A stretch of DNA of 9,445 nt from Candidatus Altarchaeum sp. CG2_30_32_3053 (lineage in GTDB: Archaea > Altiarchaeota > Altiarchaeia > Altiarchaeales > Altiarchaeaceae): the NCBI GenBank assembly GCA_001873845.1, contig MNZY01000128.1:1-9445 (forward strand), read 5' to 3'. Under the pieces are notes generated by a model that had not been told where the DNA came from, searched no databases, and saw only the letters and a program-made list of their open reading frames with translations. The translations under genes and the position numbers were made by a program. This document shows, piece by piece, positions 1 to 6,044 of the stretch. Position 1 is the first letter of the stretch. Each line of letters begins with the position of its first letter.

Positions 1-223
1 TTTTTTCATTCTGTATGTATGGTTTTCCATATGGGACATTCTTTACCTTCCTTAAAATCCTCCAACCTCCACTATATGTATAATCGGTTTCGTGTTTTGT
101 GTTCACATATTCTATTGTATCCTTTATAGTCATGCCTTTTCCAGATATTTCTTCAATCACATTATCTCATTCTTTGTAATCCAATTTTGCTTTTGGCCCA
201 CCATCAAATTGAAGTATAGTCAT
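1..223 (-). pseudogene. Degenerate IS630-like transposase N-terminal fragment, cut by the left window edge
   Basis: Read on the minus strand from the ATG at 223-221, this frame gives MTILQFDGGPKAKLDYKE, then a TGA stop at 169-167, then an open frame to the window edge. That second part includes TIKDTIEYVNTKHETDYTYS, followed by GGWRILRKVK and YGKPYIQNEK. The pattern (helix, 'YSxSGxWRxLRK', then 'YGKPY') resembles the winged-helix DNA-binding region of archaeal IS630/Tc1-type transposases. The stop falls where 'KLDYKEWDNV' would be natural, so a TGG-to-TGA change is plausible. Another minus frame just upstream (about 285-226, ELDIVFCFGNSTNTNIK then stop) may be the preceding helix, displaced by a frameshift. 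The catalytic DDE domain would lie beyond position 1 and cannot be seen. The family call comes from recalled motif resemblance; a different winged-helix protein is possible. Decay is supported by the in-frame stop and the missing start. Confidence 0.5.
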
Positions 224-295
224 TTTATATTTGTATTAGTTGAATTTCCAAAGCAAAACACTATGTCTAACTCTACGATAAAATAACTGATACAG

Positions 296-309
296 AAATA
301 AAAGATAAA
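296..309 (-). terminator. U-rich terminator after tRNA-Thr
   Basis: Immediately after the tRNA discriminator base, the minus strand reads TTTATCTTTTATTT, a pyrimidine/U-rich tract. Archaeal RNA polymerase typically terminates at such tracts without a hairpin. Position and composition fit; no experimental signal can be read from sequence. Confidence 0.45.
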
Positions 310-381
310 AGCCCCAGAAGGGAATTGAACCCTTGACCTACTACTTACGAGGCAGTCGCTCTACCCCTGAGCTACTGAGGC
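310..381 (-). tRNA. tRNA-Thr, anticodon CGU
   Basis: The minus strand folds into a complete 72-nt cloverleaf. The acceptor stem is GCCTCAG paired with CTGGGGC, with one T-G wobble. The D arm is GCTC/GAGC with a 7-nt loop. The anticodon stem is ACTGC/GTAGT around loop CTCGTAA. The variable loop is AGGTC, and the T arm is AAGGG-TTCAATT-CCCTT. The anticodon CGT (complement of 347-349) reads the threonine codon ACG. G1-C72, C2-G71 and discriminator U73 match known archaeal tRNA-Thr identity elements. No CCA is encoded, so it must be added after transcription, and there is no intron. It is transcribed divergently from argS, 118 bp away, and points toward the transposase remnant. Confidence 0.96.
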
Positions 382-412
382 AACAAAACAAAGTAAAAAT
401 TTTTAGATTGTC

Positions 413-421
413 ATTAAATTA
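413..421 (-). promoter_or_regulatory. Candidate TATA box for tRNA-Thr
   Basis: On the minus strand this reads TAATTTAAT, preceded by TCC. Its centre is about 36 bp upstream of the tRNA 5' end. Archaeal transcription starting about 25 bp downstream of the box would leave a leader of roughly 10 nt for RNase P to remove. It lies in one arm of the 416-457 inverted repeat. Inferred from position and AT pattern only. Confidence 0.4.
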
Positions 422-457
422 GGAATTTAAGATAAATTTTGAATGAAATCCTAATTT
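416..457. repeat. 9-bp perfect inverted repeat between divergent promoters
   Basis: AAATTAGGA at 416-424 is the exact reverse complement of TCCTAATTT at 449-457, with 24 bp between the arms. Each arm reads into a TATA-like sequence pointing outward: TCCTAATTTAAT toward the tRNA and TCCTAATTTTATATA toward argS. The symmetry may therefore be a shared promoter element used in both directions, or an operator. In DNA this AT-rich, a 9-bp palindrome can also arise by chance. Confidence 0.5.
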
Positions 458-463
458 TATATA
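452..463 (+). promoter_or_regulatory. argS: Candidate TATA box for argS
   Basis: TAATTTTATATA is the best match to an archaeal TATA box upstream of argS. Initiation about 25 bp downstream would give a leader of roughly 15-20 nt before the ATG at 500. That region has no Shine-Dalgarno sequence, which suits short-leader or leaderless translation. The sequence ATGAAATTTAA occurs twice between the box and the start (467-477 and 480-490). Those ATGs do not give an in-frame extension, because the frame from 467 meets a TAA. Confidence 0.5.
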
Positions 464-499
464 ATTATGAAATTTAAATATGAAATTTAAAATTTCAAA

Positions 500-2203
500 A
501 TGCTTTCCAACATTAAAAACAGAATTCTGACAGAACTGAAAAAATTTGACGAAAACGCATCGTGTGAATTTTCAGAACATTGTGATTTGACTTCAACAAT
601 TGTATTCCAACTGGCAAAGAGGCAAAATAAAAATCCTAAAAATATTGCAGAAGAAATAGCCCATAAAATTTCAAATTCAGATTTAAAAGACGATGTTGAA
701 GTTAAAGCAGTTAATAGTTATTTAAACTTCTACCTAACAAATAAATTTTACTCTGAAATTTTGCCTAAAATTCCGGATTTTAAATTTGAGAAACGGGAAA
801 AGATCATTTTAGAACATACATCTATAAATCCGTCTGGCCCCATTCACATAGGAAGGATAAGAAATGCAATAATTGGAGATTGTATAGGCCGGCTTTTAAA
901 ATTTTGCAATTATGAAACCGAAACACATTATTATGTAAATGATATGGGAAAACAGATTGCGATAATTGCGTTGGCACGACAGAAAAATTTAAAGAATGAC
1001 CTGATAGAGTTGTCTGACTTCATCAAAAATTTTGTCAGGAACGACTATGAAATTTTACCATATTATCTTACTGGAAAAGAATATTACGAAACCAGTGAGA
1101 AATTCAAAAGCCAGGTTGATGAAACAATAAGAAAAGCAGAATCAGGAGACAAACAGGCAATAAATTTAATGAAAGAAACGGCAAAATTTTGCCTTGAAGG
1201 ACAAAAGCAGGCACTGGAAAATCTTGATATTAAATTTGATAAATTTGATTACGAGAGCGAATTTGTTGAAAATGGAAAAGTGACTGAGGTTATAAACCAT
1301 TTATGCCCAGACAGGAAAGATAATGAGCTAGCAGAAATAAATCTGGATGATTACGGAATTAAAAGAGAAAAAGGTAATATTGTAATTGCGAGAAGCGACG
1401 GAACATCGGTCTATCTGGCAAGGGATATTGCTTATCATTTATATAAAATAAATTTAATAACTAGTGGAAAGGGAAAAATTTTAAATGTGCTTGGCGAAGA
1501 TCATAAACAGGAATTTCTAGAATTAAAAACAATCTTGGAGAAAAATTTTGATGCAAATATTAATACAAAAATAGAACTTAACGCAATATTCTTTTCATTT
1601 GTTAATTTTGAGGGCAAGAAATTTTCAACGAGGAAGGGAAATATTATTACTATAGATGAATTAATCAACGATGCAACAGAAAAGGCTATGAATATAATGC
1701 TTGAAAAAGGCATTGCAACAGAGGGCTATGAAGATATAGGAATCGGTGGAATAAAATATGCATTGCTTAAAATAGACCCGCAAAAGCAGATAAATTTTAA
1801 ATTAGAGGATGCGTTAAATTTTGAAGGTGATACGGCATGCTACATTCAATACGCTTATGCAAGGATATGCAGGATAATTGAAAAGAGCAATATGAGCGAG
1901 GAAGAAATAAGGAAATTTAATGTCTCATATCAGAATGTTGATGAGGCAGAGTTAAATTTGACGAGAAACTTAATTAAATTTTACGACATTGCTGAAAAAG
2001 CAGGCAGTGAATTAAAACCAAATATAATAGCATCTTATATTTATAGTCTGGCGACATTGTTCAGCAAATTTTATGATAGATGTCCCGTGCTGAATGCAGA
2101 GGAAGATGTTAAGAAGCGAAGATTGTTGCTAATTATTTTAACAAAATTTGTTTTAAAAAACGGATTAAATTTACTTGGTATTAAAACGATTGAAAGGATG
2201 TAA
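500..2203 (+). CDS. argS: Arginyl-tRNA synthetase
   Basis: This class I aminoacyl-tRNA synthetase charges tRNA-Arg with arginine in the cytoplasm. At 567 residues it has normal family length. Residues 1-100 form the N-terminal add-on domain that contacts the tRNA D-loop. The catalytic Rossmann fold carries EHTSINPSGPIHIGR, with the HIGH-type motif HIGR at 116-119, then YYVNDMGKQ at 144-152. RSDGTSVYLARDIAYH lies at 298-313, GEDH at 332-335, and the KMSKS-equivalent FSTRKGN at 375-381. The C-terminal anticodon-binding helical domain (about 440-567) contains YIQYAYARICRI and ends in LLGIKTIERM, a typical ArgRS terminus. 'EHTSxNPxGPxHIGRxRNAxxGD' and 'YYVNDMGKQ' are of archaeal type. The ATG at 500 is chosen because upstream in-frame codons run into a stop. 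There is no SD. It is monocistronic, and its position next to the cas operon appears incidental. Confidence 0.97.
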   Translation: MLSNIKNRILTELKKFDENASCEFSEHCDLTSTIVFQLAKRQNKNPKNIAEEIAHKISNSDLKDDVEVKAVNSYLNFYLTNKFYSEILPKIPDFKFEKREKIILEHTSINPSGPIHIGRIRNAIIGDCIGRLLKFCNYETETHYYVNDMGKQIAIIALARQKNLKNDLIELSDFIKNFVRNDYEILPYYLTGKEYYETSEKFKSQVDETIRKAESGDKQAINLMKETAKFCLEGQKQALENLDIKFDKFDYESEFVENGKVTEVINHLCPDRKDNELAEINLDDYGIKREKGNIVIARSDGTSVYLARDIAYHLYKINLITSGKGKILNVLGEDHKQEFLELKTILEKNFDANINTKIELNAIFFSFVNFEGKKFSTRKGNIITIDELINDATEKAMNIMLEKGIATEGYEDIGIGGIKYALLKIDPQKQINFKLEDALNFEGDTACYIQYAYARICRIIEKSNMSEEEIRKFNVSYQNVDEAELNLTRNLIKFYDIAEKAGSELKPNIIASYIYSLATLFSKFYDRCPVLNAEEDVKKRRLLLIILTKFVLKNGLNLLGIKTIERM

Positions 2204-2222
2204 GATGTTGAAATTTGTCTGG

Positions 2223-2228
2223 TTTTTT
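2223..2228 (+). terminator. T-tract terminator after argS
   Basis: A run of six T residues lies 19 bp past the argS stop. A second T-rich stretch at 2295-2307 may act as backup. U-tracts are the normal archaeal intrinsic termination signal. No strong hairpin accompanies them. Confidence 0.35.
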
Positions 2229-2443
2229 GGTACTCATCCCTTTAAATTAACCTCATTTGTGATATATTTTTTAAAATATCCTTAAAAAATTCTATTTTTA
2301 TTTCTATTTATAGTCATTTTGACATCTTTTGATAATATTGTTTTTATCCATATATTTATTCTTTAAATTATAATATGTAATATTGATGTTCAAAATAAAT
2401 AATCAAAAAGTTGAAATTTTCACTATAATTTGTGATAAGTTTG

Positions 2444-2455
2444 TTTTAATTTAAA
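2444..2455 (+). promoter_or_regulatory. Candidate TATA box for the cas operon
   Basis: TTTTAATTTAAA is centred about 50 bp before the cas8b ATG at 2500. Initiation about 25 bp downstream would give a leader of roughly 25 nt. CACTATAATTT at 2421-2431 is a competitor that would give a leader near 48 nt and include the small ORF at 2465. In sequence this AT-rich the choice is weak. Confidence 0.3.
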
Positions 2456-2499
2456 GAGACAAGGATGTTTAGACATTTAAAAAACCATGTGTTTTTAAA

Positions 2500-4944
2500 A
2501 TGATTGAAGCAATAAAAGAGATTGGAGAATATGCACTTAAAGGCAAAGAATTATGCCTGGATAATTTCATCAATAATTTTTGCATAAAATTAAGTGATGA
2601 AAAACCGGTTAAGAAAAATAAAAAAATTCAGCAACGTGTTGTATTTTTCTTAAATTTTGATATAGATACTAAAAAAATAAAAATCGATTCAGAGCAAGTA
2701 AATTGTGAAAATGCAAATGGTGATTCTGGAAAAGCGTATCTGTGGGTAGGTAATTCCAAAGGAACTAAACCGCAAATAAATATAACAAGCGACAAACTTG
2801 ATAATATTCTTACAAAAACTTTGCCATTGATTAAGTACAAAATAAAGGAGGAATTCAAAAAAAATATTGCGGAAGTTGTAAATTTGTTTTTTGATAAATC
2901 AAATAAAAAAGAATATAGCATTAAACCAGAAACATTTGAGTTCTTTGATAAAAAATTAGAAGAGATAAAAGAAGATGCTAACCAGATCAAGGATAAATTA
3001 AAAGAGATAAACACAAAAAAAGAATCTGAAGAACATATTAAAGAATTAAAAAAATTGTGGGAAGATGGAACTGGCGGTACGCTAAAGTTGGATGGCAAAG
3101 GTGATTTAGAAAAAGTAAAACAAATAATAGAGGGTAGATGTGATGAGTTGCTAAATGGGATTGAATACAAATTAAAAGAAAAATATAAAAAGAATAATAG
3201 TATAAGTATAAAAATTTTGGTAGAAGATTTACTTAAATCAAAAGGTTTATATTCCGGTGAAATTTCTCTTTACACAATTAAAATAAATGACAAACTTGTC
3301 TGCCAAACTAAAGAATACAAAGATATGCTTTACTATGAAAAAATAGGTTGTCTTTTTGATGAAACAAATAAAAGATATAAAAAAAATTTTAATTCACAAG
3401 GAATCTGTTCAATTTGTAGTGATGACGCAATTACAAAAAAGCAAACTGACATTGACACAAAAAAAATAATAATTTCGAAGCAGCGTGATGACGCAATTAC
3501 AAAAAAGCAAACTACAAGCAACACAACTAATTTAGAATATAAATTCTATATGACTGATAAGGTTGGTTTTTCTTTTGGTTTGGATAAAACATTTAAAAAG
3601 AATCTTAATCTTTGTAAGGATTGCTATCAGCATTTGATGATCGGGGAACGATTTATTCAAGATAACTTAAAAACACAGATAGGTGAATTAAATGTTTATA
3701 TTATTCCTCACTTTGCTTTAAAGGATTCCTCGTTAGATATTGCTGATTTTTCAAAATATGTGTCATATTATACTGATTCTATCACAACCTTAAAAAACAT
3801 TGAAGATTTAGAGTATAATTTAAAAAGATATGCAAAATACGAGGAAAATAATTTTGTTATCAATTATTTATTTTATCAAAAGTCAAAAAGTGAGTTTAAA
3901 GTGTTGAAACTTATAAAAGACATACCTCCAACGAGATTAAATATTATTAGAGAAAAAGAGGATGAAATAAGCAACTTGGTTGATGAAAAATACCTACGAG
4001 AAAATAAATTCAAAATAGATCTAAAAAGTATATGGGGCAGCATCCCATTAAAGCAAGAAAAAGGAAAAAAAACTTATCGAGGCACATCAAGATATCTTGA
4101 TGTTCTTGATGCAATATTCTTAAATGGAATAATTGATTATAACTCATTGATAAATCAATTTACAGAAGTTATAAGAATTATAAGATTTGAAAGGGAAGGT
4201 TACAATATACGGACTAAAGAAAACTTCACAAAGAAAATTTTGTCGCTAAACTTTCTATTATTGTTCTTTAAAAAATTAAATATATTAAACAGCACAAATA
4301 AATATACGATAAACAGCACAAATAAAATGGAAAATTTAAATAACTACAAAACAGATGAAATAAAGGACTTAATTCCGCAGGAGATTTTGAATTACTGGGA
4401 AAATATAGAAATATATGGAGATAACTGTAAAAAGGCGTTATTTCTTTTAGGGCGTCTAATTGGCGAAATTGGATATGCTCAAGATAATAAAGATATAAAA
4501 AACAGACCTGTTCTAAACAAAATTACCTTTCAGGGCATGGATGTTGAGAAATTAAAACGGCTTTCAAATGATGTCTTTGAGAAACTAATACAATATGATA
4601 TACTAAAATACAACGAACCGGTACATTCTGCATTCAAAAATCTTTTTGAAGAACATATCAACAACTGGAACTTATCAAATCAAGAAAATGTGTTCTATAT
4701 TTTGTCAGGATACGCATTTTCAGGTTATATTGGCTTTCAAAGATACAAAAAAAGAATTGAAGATGGGTTAAAGAAAAAACAAGAAGAAATTCAAGAAGCA
4801 AAAAAAGCCGGTAAAGATGTTACTGAACGGGAAAAACTATTAGAAGAAGCAAATAGAATGTTTAATAGTAAAGAAAAAGATTCTTATAAAAAAACTGAAG
4901 AAATTTTAAAAAATATAACAATAAATAATATGGAGGTTAAATAA
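2500..4944 (+). CDS. cas8b: Type I-B Cascade large subunit Cas8b (Csh1/TM1802 type)
   Basis: This is the likely large subunit of the type I-B effector complex, expected to recognise the PAM and help recruit Cas3. At 814 residues it looks long for the family. Evidence is its place directly before csh2, cas5 and cas3, and a Csh1-type zinc-binding region. That region has C303-S-I-C306 and C372-K-D-C375 framing YKFYMTDKVGFSFG (from about residue 347). Residues 149-188 form a K/E-rich probable coiled coil. The C-terminus (about 600-814) is helical, with FLLGRLIGEIGYAQ and EEHINNWNLSNQENVFY, and ends in a charged helix near 745-805. Two in-frame direct-repeat insertions are present, at residues 307-338 and around 596-609. 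The ATG at 2500 is the first start after an in-frame TAG at 2470 and has no SD. The stop is 1 bp before cas7. Weak overall sequence conservation is usual for Cas8 proteins. Confidence 0.9.
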   Translation: MIEAIKEIGEYALKGKELCLDNFINNFCIKLSDEKPVKKNKKIQQRVVFFLNFDIDTKKIKIDSEQVNCENANGDSGKAYLWVGNSKGTKPQINITSDKLDNILTKTLPLIKYKIKEEFKKNIAEVVNLFFDKSNKKEYSIKPETFEFFDKKLEEIKEDANQIKDKLKEINTKKESEEHIKELKKLWEDGTGGTLKLDGKGDLEKVKQIIEGRCDELLNGIEYKLKEKYKKNNSISIKILVEDLLKSKGLYSGEISLYTIKINDKLVCQTKEYKDMLYYEKIGCLFDETNKRYKKNFNSQGICSICSDDAITKKQTDIDTKKIIISKQRDDAITKKQTTSNTTNLEYKFYMTDKVGFSFGLDKTFKKNLNLCKDCYQHLMIGERFIQDNLKTQIGELNVYIIPHFALKDSSLDIADFSKYVSYYTDSITTLKNIEDLEYNLKRYAKYEENNFVINYLFYQKSKSEFKVLKLIKDIPPTRLNIIREKEDEISNLVDEKYLRENKFKIDLKSIWGSIPLKQEKGKKTYRGTSRYLDVLDAIFLNGIIDYNSLINQFTEVIRIIRFEREGYNIRTKENFTKKILSLNFLLLFFKKLNILNSTNKYTINSTNKMENLNNYKTDEIKDLIPQEILNYWENIEIYGDNCKKALFLLGRLIGEIGYAQDNKDIKNRPVLNKITFQGMDVEKLKRLSNDVFEKLIQYDILKYNEPVHSAFKNLFEEHINNWNLSNQENVFYILSGYAFSGYIGFQRYKKRIEDGLKKKQEEIQEAKKAGKDVTEREKLLEEANRMFNSKEKDSYKKTEEILKNITINNMEVK
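3419..3513 (+). repeat. 29-bp perfect direct repeat flanking a unique 37-bp segment inside cas8b
   Basis: Positions 3419-3447 and 3485-3513 are identical over 29 bp; the bases on both sides differ, so the repeat is exactly that long. The 37 bp between them (3448-3484) are not repeated after the second copy, so this is not a simple tandem duplication of a 66-bp unit. The 66-bp spacing keeps the frame and encodes DDAITKKQT twice (residues 308-316 and 330-338), separated by DIDTKKIIISKQR. It sits just after the first CxxC pair of Cas8b. Removing one copy plus the 37 bp gives a shorter linker closer to what I expect for the family. The 29/37 dimensions equal those of a type I-B repeat-spacer unit, but only two copies exist. 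Confidence 0.9.
4286..4326 (+). repeat. 17-bp direct repeat with 24-bp period inside cas8b
   Basis: TAAACAGCACAAATAAA occurs at 4286-4302 and again at 4310-4326, separated by TATACGA. The 24-bp period adds eight codons in frame and yields NSTNKYTI followed by NSTNKMEN. As with the 3419-3513 repeat, the filler is not itself repeated. It lies in a likely surface linker before the C-terminal helical region. Confidence 0.9.
4537..4944 (+). CDS. Possible internally initiated small subunit (Cas11b) from the 3' end of cas8b
   Basis: Type I-B systems lacking a separate small-subunit gene are known to make Cas11 by internal translation initiation near the 3' end of cas8b. No cas11 gene is present between cas8b and cas3 here. 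In frame, Met680 (ATG at 4537) would give 135 residues beginning MDVEKLKRLSND, all predicted helical, a suitable size for Cas11. Only a weak purine stretch (CAGGG) precedes it. Met610 (ATG at 4327, preceded by AAATAAA like the cas7 start) would give 205 residues and is the alternative. This is inference from family behaviour, since nothing in the sequence proves internal initiation. Confidence 0.3.
   Translation: MDVEKLKRLSNDVFEKLIQYDILKYNEPVHSAFKNLFEEHINNWNLSNQENVFYILSGYAFSGYIGFQRYKKRIEDGLKKKQEEIQEAKKAGKDVTEREKLLEEANRMFNSKEKDSYKKTEEILKNITINNMEVK
4932..4937 (+). promoter_or_regulatory. Shine-Dalgarno sequence of cas7
   Basis: GGAGGT lies 8 nt before the ATG at 4946 and within the last codons of cas8b. 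It is the only strong anti-SD match before any start in this window. It decides the cas7 start in favour of 4946 over the internal Met9. Confidence 0.85.
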
Positions 4945-4945
4945 A

Positions 4946-6040
4946 ATGACTGAAGAAACACAAACCAAAATGGAAAATAAGGTAGAAACGATAGAAACCA
5001 TTAAAAACAACAGTGAGGTGTTGTTTTTATATGACGCAAAAATGTGCAATCCAAATGGAGACCCTGATGATGAAAACAAACCAAGAATGGATTACATCAG
5101 AAATATAAATTTAGTCTCTGATGTGCGATTGAAGAGATATATTAGAGATTACTTGATGGAACATAAGAAGCAAGAAATTTTTGTATGCAAGATTGAGGAC
5201 AAAACAGTAGATGCCACAGGTAGATTAAAGAAATTGATAGAAGATAATAAAACAGAAATAGAGAACAATGAAGAGCTAAAAGATTTATTTGGCGAGGGTA
5301 AAAAACCAAACGAAAAAAATTTATATAATCATTTACCTTGGCTCCTATCGAAATTAATAGATGTCCGTTTTTTTGGTGCTACTATGCCTCTAAAAAGTGA
5401 AACAGGAAAAGGATCACAAATAACTTTTACTGGACCTGTGCAGTTTAACTGGGGGCACTCATTAAATAAAAGTAATGGCCCAATAGAATCAAATACTATC
5501 ACTTCTATCTTTGCAGGGGCTGGAGAAAAATACGGCACAATGGGTAAAGATTACAGGGTAGCATACTCTCTAATAGGATTTCATGGAATAATCAGTGCAA
5601 AAAGGGCAGAGCATACGAAACTTACTGATAAAGACATTGATTTATTTGACGATGCGATGATAAATGCAATACCTATGGAAGCAACAACAAGAAGTAAAAC
5701 AGGGCAAGAACCATCGCTTTACATTAGAGTTGAATATAATTCAGGGGATTTCTTTTGTAGCGATTTTAGGAGATATGTGAAAATAAAAGACAAGAAGGGC
5801 AATGATATTTTATGGGACGACTCTGCAAAGTTAATATCTATAGCCGATTATACAATAGATTTATCTGAACTATCAACGAAGTTAAAGGATATTAAAGACA
5901 AAATAGAGAAAATACATTTCTGGAAACATATGGATTTAGAAATCTCTGGTTTTGATGAATTGTTGAAAGGGAATGAGTGGAAAGTGAATGGAAAAACAAT
6001 AACTATTATAAAACTACCTAAACCAAAAGAAGAAAAATAA
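4946..6040 (+). CDS. cas7: Type I-B Cascade backbone subunit Cas7 (Csh2)
   Basis: This RAMP-superfamily protein is expected to polymerise along the crRNA spacer and form the filament of the type I-B effector complex. It has 364 residues. The RRM core begins after a 22-residue polar N-terminal extension. Csh2-type motifs are CNPNGDPD at 34-41, MDYIRNINLVSDVRLKRYIRDYL at about 48-70, and IDVRFFGATMPL at 138-149. FTGPVQFNWGHSLN follows at 161-174, GTMGKDYRVAYSLIGFHG at 197-214, and TTRSKTGQEPSLYIRVEY at 247-264. The start is fixed by GGAGGT 8 nt upstream. The gene follows cas8b with one intervening base and is followed by cas5 after 4 bp, so the three are co-transcribed. No damage is visible. 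Confidence 0.95.
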   Translation: MTEETQTKMENKVETIETIKNNSEVLFLYDAKMCNPNGDPDDENKPRMDYIRNINLVSDVRLKRYIRDYLMEHKKQEIFVCKIEDKTVDATGRLKKLIEDNKTEIENNEELKDLFGEGKKPNEKNLYNHLPWLLSKLIDVRFFGATMPLKSETGKGSQITFTGPVQFNWGHSLNKSNGPIESNTITSIFAGAGEKYGTMGKDYRVAYSLIGFHGIISAKRAEHTKLTDKDIDLFDDAMINAIPMEATTRSKTGQEPSLYIRVEYNSGDFFCSDFRRYVKIKDKKGNDILWDDSAKLISIADYTIDLSELSTKLKDIKDKIEKIHFWKHMDLEISGFDELLKGNEWKVNGKTITIIKLPKPKEEK

Positions 6041-6044
6041 AAAG

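Larger units (their letters stand above)
2204..2499 (+). other. Intergenic region between argS and cas8b
   Basis: This 296-bp, very AT-rich gap contains no convincing gene on either strand. The longest starts give only peptides of about 12-15 residues. The left half holds T-rich tracts (T6 at 2223-2228; T5 at 2295-2299 followed by ATTTCTATTTA) suitable for argS termination. The right half holds several TATA-like stretches: about 2362-2375, 2422-2431 and 2444-2455. No CRISPR-type repeat and no cas6 coding sequence are seen. Confidence 0.6.

Noticed and set aside
92..286. 64-residue plus-strand open frame rich in Phe, Tyr and Ile
   Set aside because: It is antisense to the transposase-like minus frame, has no recognisable motif, and its composition is what AT-rich antisense sequence gives.
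2262..2281. Possible hairpin GATAT...ATATC downstream of argS
   Set aside because: The 5-bp stem is followed by mismatches and consists of AT-rich sequence common in this window; it is not a convincing terminator stem.
2628..3170. 180-residue minus-strand open frame inside cas8b
   Set aside because: It is antisense to K/E-rich codons, giving the Ser/Phe/Leu-rich composition expected of a shadow. No start signal or motif is seen.
3419..3513. A genuine CRISPR array in cas8b
   Set aside because: Only two repeat copies exist, they lack a typical palindromic or ATTGAAA(C/G) end, and they are in frame within a coding gene. I keep it as a possible ectopic integration scar, not as an array.
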